Numbered from the stretch's first letter, positions 1-6,304 are shown. The stretch: 8,610 nucleotides of DNA from an uncultured Christensenella sp. (GCA_910577795.1 CAJTNW010000008.1:3868-12477), one strand, 5' to 3'. Numbers and translations are program-made. The notes: generated by a model from the letters alone, not told the origin.

Positions 1-784
1 CCTCAGCATATTGTTTAGCATTTTGCTCATATTGTGCCATAAATTGATTATAATTGCCACTATATCTTCTAATTGTTTGGTTTTCAATATTAATTATTAA
101 ATTACAAGTATTATTTAAAAATTCAGTATCGTGACTAACAAGTAGGAAAGACCCTTTAAAAGTGGTTAAAAATTTAGTAAGCCATTCAATATGTTCAATA
201 TCAAGAAAGTTTGTAGGCTCGTCAAGTAGCATAACATCTAAATCAGAAAGCAATAATTTAGACAGCATAAGTTTTGCTCTTTGTCCGCCACTAAGTTTAG
301 AAATAATAGTATCGTAACCAAAATTACCAACACCTAGTCCGTTTGCAACTTTTTTTATACTGCTTTCAATATCATAAAAGCCACTTTTGTCTAATTGGTC
401 TTGCATACTTGCAGATTTAGAAATCATTTTGTCCAGTTCTGCCATATCTGTAGTTTCACCCATTTGCAAATAAAGGGCCTCAAGTTTTTCATTAAGTTCA
501 AACAAATGAGAAAAAGCAGTTTTCAAATATTCCATTACAGTAAGACTGCGGTCAATGTTCGCGTGTTGGTCAAGATACCCCCAACGAATTCCATTAAGCC
601 ATTTTATTTCACCTTCGTCTTGAACAACTTTTCCTGCAATTATATTCATAAATGTAGTTTTTCCAGCACCATTCAAGCCAACAATACCACAGTGCTCTCC
701 ATTATTTATGGAAAGTTCGGCATCGTTAAACAAAGTTTTGCTGTCAAAAATATGTGTTAAACCATTAATTTGTAGTATACTCAT
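1..784 (-). CDS. ABC-F family ATPase, N-terminal part (gene runs off the left edge)
   Basis: Translating the complement from the ATG at 784-782 gives 261 open codons to the window edge. The protein begins MSILQINGLTHIFDSKTLF. All marks of a first ABC-F nucleotide-binding domain are present: Walker A GLNGAGKT (residues 36-43), Q-loop Gln73 in YLDQH, signature LSGGQ (164-168), Walker B with LLDEPTNFLD (186-195), and switch His218 in SHD. There are no membrane segments. Family members are soluble, carry two such domains in about 500-600 residues, and act on the ribosome as translation factors or antibiotic-resistance proteins; the second domain and the inter-domain linker, which would separate those roles, lie outside the window. 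An AAAGGA ribosome site lies 7-8 bases before the ATG. Transcription is from the consensus promoter at 887-915, divergent from the amidohydrolase gene. The family call is firm; the subfamily is not. Confidence 0.93.
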   Translation of the reverse strand, partial: MSILQINGLTHIFDSKTLFNDAELSINNGEHCGIVGLNGAGKTTFMNIIAGKVVQDEGEIKWLNGIRWGYLDQHANIDRSLTVMEYLKTAFSHLFELNEKLEALYLQMGETTDMAELDKMISKSASMQDQLDKSGFYDIESSIKKVANGLGVGNFGYDTIISKLSGGQRAKLMLSKLLLSDLDVMLLDEPTNFLDIEHIEWLTKFLTTFKGSFLLVSHDTEFLNNTCNLIINIENQTIRRYSGNYNQFMAQYEQNAKQYAE

Positions 785-886
785 TTTTAAATCCTTTTTT
801 ATTTTTCTAGTCAAATTATGTCTAGTTATTATGTTTTTAAAAATATTTTAAAATAATTTTTGCAATTTTTAAAAATTTACTAGTTA

Positions 887-915
887 ATTATATAATATAT
901 CATTATTATTGTCAA
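887..915 (-). promoter_or_regulatory. Consensus sigma-A promoter for the ABC-F gene
   Basis: On the complement, TTGACA (915-910) is followed after exactly 17 bases by TATAAT (892-887), a perfect housekeeping promoter match. Transcription should start near 880, leaving an A/U-rich leader of about 95 bases before the start codon at 784. I saw no leader peptide and no G+C-rich hairpin in that leader. The -35 box is part of an inverted repeat with the -35 box of the rightward promoter. Confidence 0.8.
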
Positions 916-936
916 ACAAAAAATGCCTTATAATAT

Positions 937-965
937 TTGACAAAAAGGAGCAAAAGGAGTAAAAT
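937..965 (+). promoter_or_regulatory. Sigma-A promoter for the amidohydrolase gene
   Basis: TTGACA (937-942), a 17-base spacer, then TAAAAT (960-965). The predicted start near 972 leaves a leader of about 18 bases containing the ribosome site AGAGAGG (974-980), nine bases before the ATG at 990. The spacer holds two AAAAGGAG copies that look like ribosome sites but have no start codon at a usable distance. A second TATAAT at 929-934 has only a poor -35 partner. Confidence 0.72.
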
Positions 966-989
966 TTAAAAAAAGAGAGGACTTAGGCT

Positions 990-1793
990 ATGGATAGAAT
1001 AATAATTGATACTCACGCACACATTTTTCCAGCGAAAATCGCTACTAAAGCGGTAAAAAGCATTGGTAATTTTTATGGTATAGAAATGGATGGAAGTGGC
1101 GAACTGGATTATTTGTTGGAGCATGGTAAAAACGCAGGAGTAACACATTATATTGTGTGTAGTTCAGCAACAACAAGTGCACAAGTTCATTCTATAAATG
1201 AGTTTATTTTTAACAGCATAAAAGACAAAAAAAATGTTTATGGATTAGGTGCTTTGCACCCTGATTTATCTGATGAAGAATTAGACAGTGCGATAGATTA
1301 TATTATCAAAAATAACTTAATTGGAGTAAAATTACACCCCGATTTTCAGAGGTTTAACATTGATGACAAAAATGCATATCGTATATATGAAAGATGTGCT
1401 GGAAAACTTCCAATTTTGTTTCATACAGGTGACGAAAGATATGACTTTTCTGCACCAAAAAGACTAAGTAGAGTAGCAAAAGATTTTCCTAATTTAAAAT
1501 GTATTGGTGCACATTTTGGTGGCTACTCAAGATGGAATGAAGTGGACTGTTATTTAGGGCTTGACAATGTGTACTTTGATACATCTTCAGCATTATTCAA
1601 ATTAACTCCAGAGCAGGCAAAAAATATGATAGAAAAGTTTGGCGAAGACAAATTTATGTTTGGTGTAGATTTTCCTATGTGGGAGCATAAAGAGGAGATG
1701 GAGCGCTTTGAAAAATTAGGTCTTAGCGATAGCCAAAAAGAAAAAATATTTTATAAAAATGCAGTTAATTTTTACCAAATAAAAAATATATAA
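990..1793 (+). CDS. Metal-dependent hydrolase, amidohydrolase family 2 (COG2159-like)
   Basis: The 267-residue protein has the metal-ligand pattern of a TIM-barrel amidohydrolase, in order: HxH near the N-terminus (His9 and His11 in DTHAHIF), GVKLHPDFQ (Lys114, His116), the beta-strand histidine His145 in FHTGDE, His175 in GAHFGG, and the catalytic-type Asp227 in FGVDFPMWE. Length and motif order fit small family-2 enzymes (decarboxylase or hydrolase type) and TatD-like relatives. There is no signal peptide or membrane segment, so it should be cytoplasmic. The substrate cannot be deduced, because the family acts on very diverse carboxylates, lactones and amides. The ATG at 990 has the ribosome site AGAGAGG and its own promoter, so it is probably a single-gene unit. 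No clear terminator follows, so some read-through into the next gene is possible. Confidence 0.87.
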   Translation: MDRIIIDTHAHIFPAKIATKAVKSIGNFYGIEMDGSGELDYLLEHGKNAGVTHYIVCSSATTSAQVHSINEFIFNSIKDKKNVYGLGALHPDLSDEELDSAIDYIIKNNLIGVKLHPDFQRFNIDDKNAYRIYERCAGKLPILFHTGDERYDFSAPKRLSRVAKDFPNLKCIGAHFGGYSRWNEVDCYLGLDNVYFDTSSALFKLTPEQAKNMIEKFGEDKFMFGVDFPMWEHKEEMERFEKLGLSDSQKEKIFYKNAVNFYQIKNI

Positions 1794-1809
1794 ATTTATG
1801 CTTAAAAAC

Positions 1810-1838
1810 TTGTCTTTTTTATAATAGTGTGCTATAAT
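1810..1838 (+). promoter_or_regulatory. Sigma-A promoter with extended -10 for the L15-like chimera gene
   Basis: TTGTCT (1810-1815), a 17-base spacer, then TATAAT (1833-1838), preceded by TGC so that the -10 box is of the extended type. The predicted start near 1845 gives a leader of about 25 bases containing AAGGGG (1859-1864), five bases before the ATG at 1870. Confidence 0.78.
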
Positions 1839-1869
1839 CATTATATTAAAGTAATTATAAGGGGTTACT

Positions 1870-3411
1870 ATGCGAAAAACTACATCAGAAAATAATGCTA
1901 GAGCAAGAAAAAAAATGGATGCCAAATGCAATGTACTTGGATACTTGACATCTAGTGATGAAATGAGTAGATTTACTCCAAATCTATACGATGATATTTT
2001 TATTTTCCAATCAAAAAATAAAGTAGATGCAATTTCTGAGCGCGCTAAGTTTAAACGCAATGAATTCTTTGAAAATGAGGATACTGCACCTGAGGTTGTT
2101 GAGGCAGTTGCAGAAGAGACTCCTATACCTGAACCTGTCAGCGAAGAAGTTATCCCTGAAGAAGTTGTTGAAGAAGTTGCAGAACCAATTGAAGAAGTAT
2201 TACCTGTTATTGCAGAGCAAATTGAGGAAGCACCAGTTGTTGAAGAAGAACTTGTTGTTGAACTTGAACCATTGCCAGTTGTGGTATTGGAACCAATTAT
2301 TATAGAGCAAGTCGAAGAAGTAATAGAGCCAGTTGTTGAGGAAGAACTTGTTGTTGAACTTGAGCCACTACCAGTTGTGGTATTAGAGCCTATTATTATA
2401 GAACAAGCCCAAGAAATAGCAGAGCAAGTAGAAGAAGTTGTTGCTCCAGAAGTAATTGAGGAAGTTATTGAAGAGCCAATTCCTGAGGTAATTGAAGAAG
2501 TAGTGGAAGAGGTTATAGAGCCTGAACATATTGAAGAAACTTATGTGGCTGAACCATTTATGGCTATCTTGATAGATTCTTCAACAGAAGAGGATGCAGA
2601 ACTTCTTAAAGAAAGATACAAAACAGTACCACTTGAAAAGAGATTTGAAAGAGCAAATGATAGTGTTAGAAATTATTACACAGCACTAAAAAATGAGTTG
2701 CTATCTTATGAACATGTAAAATCTCGTATGTCTAAGAAGTTTGATACATTTAGTATTGGTAGATTTACAGTAGCAAAAATAACTGTTAAAAACGATGTTG
2801 TTAAATTGTATCTAGCGCTTGCAAACGACTCAATTGATACAAAATATTATACAGAAGATGTTTCTAGTGCAGAAATTTATGACCAAACTCCAACATTACA
2901 TAATGTAAAATCTAAACGTGGTTTGAAATATGGTATTGAGTTAATCAACGAGATTATGTCTTCTATTGGATATCAAAAAGTAGAAGGTTATGAACCAGTA
3001 GATTTTGGAGCAGAGTTTGCACCAGTACCAGTTGCAGAGAAAAAGCAATATATTGCAGACCTTATGAAGCCAGTAATGGATGTTTCTGAGTGCAATGTAA
3101 TAACTAACGAATTGGCTTATGATATGCTTACAATTGTTAAGAGTGATGAGTATACAATAAACAAATTCTATCCAGTTATTAAATACAGAATGTATACTGA
3201 TGATTTAACACATTGGTTTGAAGATGGTGAAACTGTTACAATTGCTAAATTGCAAGAAAAAGGTGTGTTGCCAAAAGTTGAGAACTTGTTCCTAGAAGTT
3301 CATGGTAGAGGTGTACTTGACCGCAAACTATTTGTAGAAGCACATTCTTACGATATGAAAGCAGTTAAAATGATTTTGCTTACTGATGGTGAAGTTATTC
3401 AATACAAATAA
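1870..3411 (+). CDS. Acidic repeat protein with a C-terminal ribosomal protein L15 (uL15)-like domain
   Basis: This is a 513-residue protein with four visible parts. Residues 1-68 form a basic head without a signal peptide. Residues about 70-230 are a low-complexity Glu/Val/Pro/Ile arm (EEV, EVIEE, EPIP runs) with a duplicated module at 122-147 and 154-179. Residues about 255-370 form a folded-looking domain (NYYTALKNELLSYEHVKSRM, KFDTFSIGRFTVAKI, LYLALA, VKSKRGLKYGIELI) of a type I associate with uncharacterised clostridial proteins but cannot name. Residues about 432-511 resemble the C-terminal half of L15: YPVIKYRMYTDDLTHWFEDG, VTIAKLQEKGVL, VHGRGVLDRKLFVEAH, then AVKMILLTDGEVI where L15 usually has a K/SA..I..AGG pattern. 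The Gly/Arg-rich rRNA-binding half of L15 is absent and the protein is strongly acidic, so it is unlikely to be the normal ribosomal subunit. The role is unknown. It has its own promoter upstream and a terminator at 3563. Confidence 0.85.
   Translation: MRKTTSENNARARKKMDAKCNVLGYLTSSDEMSRFTPNLYDDIFIFQSKNKVDAISERAKFKRNEFFENEDTAPEVVEAVAEETPIPEPVSEEVIPEEVVEEVAEPIEEVLPVIAEQIEEAPVVEEELVVELEPLPVVVLEPIIIEQVEEVIEPVVEEELVVELEPLPVVVLEPIIIEQAQEIAEQVEEVVAPEVIEEVIEEPIPEVIEEVVEEVIEPEHIEETYVAEPFMAILIDSSTEEDAELLKERYKTVPLEKRFERANDSVRNYYTALKNELLSYEHVKSRMSKKFDTFSIGRFTVAKITVKNDVVKLYLALANDSIDTKYYTEDVSSAEIYDQTPTLHNVKSKRGLKYGIELINEIMSSIGYQKVEGYEPVDFGAEFAPVPVAEKKQYIADLMKPVMDVSECNVITNELAYDMLTIVKSDEYTINKFYPVIKYRMYTDDLTHWFEDGETVTIAKLQEKGVLPKVENLFLEVHGRGVLDRKLFVEAHSYDMKAVKMILLTDGEVIQYK
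2233..2406 (+). repeat. Tandem 26-residue coding repeat in the Glu/Val/Pro arm
   Basis: Two 78-base copies (2233-2310 and 2329-2406, period 96) encode identical 26-residue modules containing EEELVVELEPLPVVVLEP and ending IIIEQ. By eye the copies differ at eight bases, all synonymous (GAA/GAG, TTG/CTA, TTG/TTA, CCA/CCT). This is a protein-level repeat, not a mobile or CRISPR element. Confidence 0.92.
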
Positions 3412-3562
3412 TAAAATATACTAAATTAATGTACTTTGTTAATTATAAGGTATAAGTGTATTTAATGGAATTATTTATAAATTATTGGTTAAAATAATTG
3501 CTAATTGTGATTATGTATATTTATGATTATCAATTTATAATGTTATAATTTTATTAAAAAAG

Positions 3563-3601
3563 AAAATAATGATTTTGAGTGTTCAAAATCATTATTTTTT
3601 T
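3563..3601 (+). terminator. Intrinsic terminator between the chimera gene and dnaX
   Basis: The arms AATAATGATTTTGA (3565-3578) and TCAAAATCATTATT (3583-3596) pair perfectly around the loop GTGT. Flanking A and T residues extend the stem, and the T-tract covers 3595-3601. It separates the chimera gene from dnaX. An A-rich left flank could allow weak leftward use, but no leftward gene is nearby. Confidence 0.9.
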
Positions 3602-3746
3602 ATAAGTAATAATTTATTGTTCATTTTACATTCATATATATGAAAATAAAAATTCATTAATTTATTAAATTAAATTTCATATAAAATTAAGCCATTATTA
3701 TTAAATATTATAAAATTTATATAAATAATAAAGTTAATAAAAAACA

Positions 3747-3775
3747 TTGCAAAAGACAAGATTTTATGGTATAAT
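3747..3775 (+). promoter_or_regulatory. Sigma-A promoter with extended -10 for dnaX-ybaB-recR
   Basis: TTGCAA (3747-3752), a 17-base spacer, then TATAAT (3770-3775), preceded by TGG as an extended -10 element. The predicted transcription start near 3782 leaves a leader of only about 11 bases before the dnaX ATG at 3793. Confidence 0.77.
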
Positions 3776-3782
3776 CTTAAAT

Positions 3783-3788
3783 GAGGTG
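3783..3788 (+). promoter_or_regulatory. Ribosome binding site that decides the dnaX start
   Basis: GAGGTG lies four bases before the ATG at 3793. An in-frame ATG at 3781 is rejected: it has no ribosome site, sits at the predicted transcription start, and would add MRCF before the MAYxxxYRKxRP start typical of DnaX. Confidence 0.75.
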
Positions 3789-3792
3789 TTTT

Positions 3793-5316
3793 ATGGCATA
3801 CGTATCAATTTATAGAAAATACCGACCTTATGATTTTGATGGAATTGTTGGTCAAGAGCATATAGTTAAAACTTTGCGTAATCAAATAAAAACAGATACT
3901 ATTGGTCACGCATATTTGTTTACTGGTACAAGAGGTACTGGTAAAACTTCTATTGCTAAAATTTTTGCACGTGCCGTAAATTGCGTAAATAATCAAAATG
4001 GTCAGGCTTGTGGCAATTGTGAAGTATGCAAAGAACTAGCAAAACCTAATAATCTTGATATTATTGAAATAGATGCTGCCTCTAATAATGGTGTTGACGA
4101 AATAAGAGAACTTAGGGAATCTGTTAAATATCCGCCTTCTGTAGGAAGATATAAAGTTTATATTATTGACGAGGTTCATATGTTGTCAATTGGTGCTTTT
4201 AATGCGCTGTTAAAAACATTAGAAGAGCCACCAAGTCATGTTATTTTTATTTTGGCTACTACAGAAGTTCACAAGTTACCACAAACTATATTGTCAAGGT
4301 GCTTGCAATTTGATTTTAGATTAGTCCCTACTGCTAGTATTGCAAACAGAATAAAGTATATTTTTGATGATATGAATATAAAATATACAGAAGATGCTTG
4401 TCTTGCAATAAGTGAGGCTGGAGATGGCTCAGTCAGAGATGCTCTTTCTATTGCAGATATGTGTGTATCTTTTGGCGAGGGCAATGTTGATTATAATGTA
4501 GTGCTTGAAGTACTTGGACAGTCAAATCCTAATATAATTTTGGATATTGTTGAGTGTACTTTAAATGGTGATTTAAACACATCTTTAACATTAATAGGTA
4601 ATCTTGCAAACTATGGTAAGAGTATGGGTGTTTTAGCAAGAGATATAACTAAAATGTTTAGAAACTTGTTTATTGTACAAAATGTAATCACACCGGAAAA
4701 AGTTTTAACTCTGCCAAAAGAGATTATTAATAGATTAAAGGAAATGAGAAGTTTTGATACTGCTAGGGTTTTGCAGTGTGTAGATATAATGTCTTCTGTA
4801 GAGGCTAATATGCGTTATAGCAGTATGCCAAGGACACTTGTAGAGTCTAGTATTGCAAAATGTTCGGACGCACGTGCAAATATAGACCTTACTGGTGTTA
4901 TAACTAGATTAAAAGCCGTTGAAGATAAAATTGCAAATGGTCTTGTTGTAAATGGTTCTACTTGCGAAAAAGTTGATAAGGTAAAAAGAGTATTTAATAA
5001 ATCTTCTTGTTGTGGCTATTTGATAAAGGCTACACGTGATTTAAAAAAATATGCCTTGTATAGCGAACTTACAGAACTTAATAAAGACAATTTTAGTATG
5101 GATAATGGAATTGTTTATATTCGTCCTGCAAGAAAGAATATGGCAGATATTTTACTTATGCCTGAATATTTAGACTTGATAACAGATTTGCTTGTTAATG
5201 AATTTGAGGGTATAACAGAGGTGAAAGTTATCCAAAGCGATAAAATAGTTAATATTGATGAAGATATTACTTTAGTTAAAAGTATGTTTGATAATGATAT
5301 TGTAAAAATAAAATAA
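3793..5316 (+). CDS. dnaX: DNA polymerase III subunit tau (DnaX, clamp-loader ATPase)
   Basis: This is a 507-residue AAA+ subunit of the clamp loader, which opens the sliding clamp and links it to the replicative polymerase. It starts with MAYVSIYRKYRPYDFDGIVGQ, the family signature. Walker A is GTRGTGKT (45-52). Zinc-binding cysteines are C64, C73, C76 and C79. Walker B is IIDEVHML (124-131, Asp126 and Glu127). The arginine-finger SRC motif is at 168-170, and sensor 2 GSVRDALS is at 212-219. Residues about 230-355 form the oligomerisation domain, and about 405-507 a C-terminal tau-type domain. At 507 residues it is shorter than many tau proteins, with only a short linker between domains III and V. 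The gene heads an operon with ybaB 59 bases downstream and then recR. An in-frame A7 tract at codons 417-419 is a candidate slippery site. Confidence 0.97.
   Translation: MAYVSIYRKYRPYDFDGIVGQEHIVKTLRNQIKTDTIGHAYLFTGTRGTGKTSIAKIFARAVNCVNNQNGQACGNCEVCKELAKPNNLDIIEIDAASNNGVDEIRELRESVKYPPSVGRYKVYIIDEVHMLSIGAFNALLKTLEEPPSHVIFILATTEVHKLPQTILSRCLQFDFRLVPTASIANRIKYIFDDMNIKYTEDACLAISEAGDGSVRDALSIADMCVSFGEGNVDYNVVLEVLGQSNPNIILDIVECTLNGDLNTSLTLIGNLANYGKSMGVLARDITKMFRNLFIVQNVITPEKVLTLPKEIINRLKEMRSFDTARVLQCVDIMSSVEANMRYSSMPRTLVESSIAKCSDARANIDLTGVITRLKAVEDKIANGLVVNGSTCEKVDKVKRVFNKSSCCGYLIKATRDLKKYALYSELTELNKDNFSMDNGIVYIRPARKNMADILLMPEYLDLITDLLVNEFEGITEVKVIQSDKIVNIDEDITLVKSMFDNDIVKIK
5043..5049 (+). other. 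Candidate -1 slippery heptamer in dnaX
   Basis: The tract reads A AAA AAA in the dnaX frame (TTA AAA AAA TAT). A one-base backward slip would add Ile-Cys-Leu-Val and stop at TAG (5061-5063), giving a 423-residue product without the C-terminal tau domain. AAAGG at 5025-5029 lies 13 bases upstream, where a Shine-Dalgarno-like stimulator could sit. The downstream hairpin is weak. A-runs of this length also occur in other genes here (for example near 1227-1236), so chance is a real alternative. Confidence 0.35.
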
Positions 5317-5375
5317 GTATTTGAAATTATAAAAAGATTATAGATTAATTAAGTTAATTATTAGGAGGATTTTTT

Positions 5376-5702
5376 ATGGCAAAGTATGGTGGTTTTGGTG
5401 GTGGCATGGGTAATATGCAACAACTTATGAGACAAGCACAAAAAATGCAAGAGGATATGATGGCTGCCAAAGAGCAACTAGCAGAAACTGAGGTTACTGG
5501 TAGCAGTGGTGGCGGTATGGTAGAAATTACTATGACTTGTGACAAAAAACTTACAGCAGTTTCAATTAAACCTGAGGCTTGTGACCCAGAAGATGTTGAA
5601 ATGCTAGAAGATTTGATTATTGCTGCTTTTAATGATGCATGTGACAAAGCAGATGCAGAAAGTCAAAATAAACTTGGTGCTTTTGCAGGACTTGGATTAT
5701 AA
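5376..5702 (+). CDS. ybaB: YbaB/EbfC family nucleoid-associated protein
   Basis: The 108-residue protein has the typical family layout. A Gly/Met-rich N-terminus (MAKYGGFGGGMGNMQQLMRQ) leads into a charged helix (AQKMQEDMMAAKEQLAETEV, residues 21-40), followed by the conserved turn GSSGGGMVEITM (42-53) and a C-terminal helix beginning DPEDVEMLEDLI (70-81). Members form tweezer-like dimers that bind DNA as nucleoid proteins. A perfect AGGAGG (5363-5368) lies seven bases before the ATG. Its stop TAA overlaps the first base of the recR ATG (TAATG), so translation of the two genes is probably coupled. It lies between dnaX and recR, the usual place for this family. Confidence 0.95.
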   Translation: MAKYGGFGGGMGNMQQLMRQAQKMQEDMMAAKEQLAETEVTGSSGGGMVEITMTCDKKLTAVSIKPEACDPEDVEMLEDLIIAAFNDACDKADAESQNKLGAFAGLGL

Positions 5703-6286
5703 TGCAATATATTGAACCTATTCAAAAACTAATTGCAGAATTTACAAAATTGCCCGGTGTTGGTTTGAAAACTGCAACTAGATATGCGTATTCAATCATA
5801 AATATGTCTTTAGAAGATGCTCAAAATTTTGCTGATACAATAATAGACGTAAAGGAAAATGTTCGTTATTGCAAAGTGTGTGGCAATTATACAGATAAGG
5901 AAGTATGCGAGATTTGTGAAAATCGTGATAAGTCTATCATCTGTGTTGTAAAAGAGCCAAAAGATGTTATTGCTTTTGAAAAGTTAAAAGACTACAAAGG
6001 TGTGTATCATATTTTGCATGGTACACTTAATCCGCTTATGGGTATTGGTGCTAATGACATTAGGATTAAGGAATTACTTTCAAGACTTGATGGTGTTAGT
6101 GAAGTTATAATGGCAACAAATTCTGATGTGGAAGGTGAGGCAACTGCTATGTATATAGCAAGACTTGTTAAACCACTAGGTATAAAAGTAACAAGACTAG
6201 CCCATGGTATCCCTATTGGTTCAGATATAGAATATGCAGATGAAACAACTCTTTCAAGGGCTTTAATAGACAGAAGAGAAATGTAA
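5702..6286 (+). CDS. recR: Recombination mediator RecR
   Basis: The 194-residue length is normal for RecR, which acts with RecF and RecO to load RecA onto gapped single-stranded DNA. A helix-hairpin-helix motif lies at KLPGVGLKTATRYA (16-29). The zinc finger has C57, C60, C69 and C72 (CKVC...CEIC). The Toprim domain has VVKEPKDVIAFE (82-93) and ATNSDVEGEATA (138-149), and the conserved tail is LAHGIPIGSDIEYADE (166-181). The start codon shares one base with the ybaB stop. Immediately before the ATG there is only GGACTTGGATTATA, a poor ribosome site, which fits translational coupling. No U-rich terminator follows, only the hairpins at 6305-6385. Confidence 0.97.
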   Translation: MQYIEPIQKLIAEFTKLPGVGLKTATRYAYSIINMSLEDAQNFADTIIDVKENVRYCKVCGNYTDKEVCEICENRDKSIICVVKEPKDVIAFEKLKDYKGVYHILHGTLNPLMGIGANDIRIKELLSRLDGVSEVIMATNSDVEGEATAMYIARLVKPLGIKVTRLAHGIPIGSDIEYADETTLSRALIDRREM

Positions 6287-6304
6287 TGATATATTTTAAT
6301 TTAT

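Larger units (their letters stand above)
3412..3780. other. A+T-rich non-coding spacer between the chimera gene and dnaX
   Basis: No credible gene lies in this 369-base gap; the only ATG-started frames are about ten codons long without a ribosome site. It holds a roughly 150-base 3' region of the upstream gene, the terminator at 3563-3601, and then about 145 bases of extreme A+T content: 3601-3720 has 11 G or C in 120 bases. That stretch includes the 14-base palindrome TTCATATATATGAA (3631-3644). The gap ends with the dnaX promoter. I saw no signal-recognition-particle RNA gene, although one sits next to dnaX in some Bacillota. Confidence 0.8.

Noticed and set aside
395..760. Plus-strand open frame of 121 codons
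   Set aside because: It is antisense to the ABC-F gene, whose ATPase motifs are intact on the other strand; the product is low-complexity Phe/Ile/Thr-rich sequence.
942..959. Tandem AAAAGGAG copies as ribosome sites for a small leader gene
   Set aside because: No ATG, GTG or TTG occurs at a workable distance; both copies fall inside the promoter spacer.
1716..2060. Minus-strand open frame of 114 codons across the gene 2 to gene 3 junction
   Set aside because: It overlaps two well-supported genes and the promoter between them, and encodes no recognisable motif.
2027..2305. Plus-strand frame of 92 codons rich in Leu/Lys inside the chimera gene
   Set aside because: It is a +1-type shadow of the Glu/Val repeat region; the Leu/Lys pattern is what GAA/GTT repeats give when read in another frame.
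2080..2560. Repetitive GAA/GTT DNA considered as a CRISPR or other repeat array
   Set aside because: It is in-frame coding sequence with codon-level variation, no constant repeat, and no unique spacers.
3412..3780. Search for signal-recognition-particle RNA or tRNA next to dnaX
   Set aside because: The region is almost entirely A+T, with no G+C-rich stem set, no conserved GNAR-type loop and no tRNA arms.
3781..3792. Upstream in-frame ATG for dnaX
   Set aside because: No ribosome site, position at the predicted transcription start, and disruption of the typical DnaX N-terminus.
5321..5349. TTGAAA-17-ATTAAT as a separate promoter for ybaB-recR
   Set aside because: The -10 box has only four matches and the short gap after dnaX fits a single operon; left out as unsupported.
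5354..5647. Minus-strand frame of 97 codons over ybaB
   Set aside because: It is an antisense shadow of ybaB, which has a perfect ribosome site and conserved family motifs.
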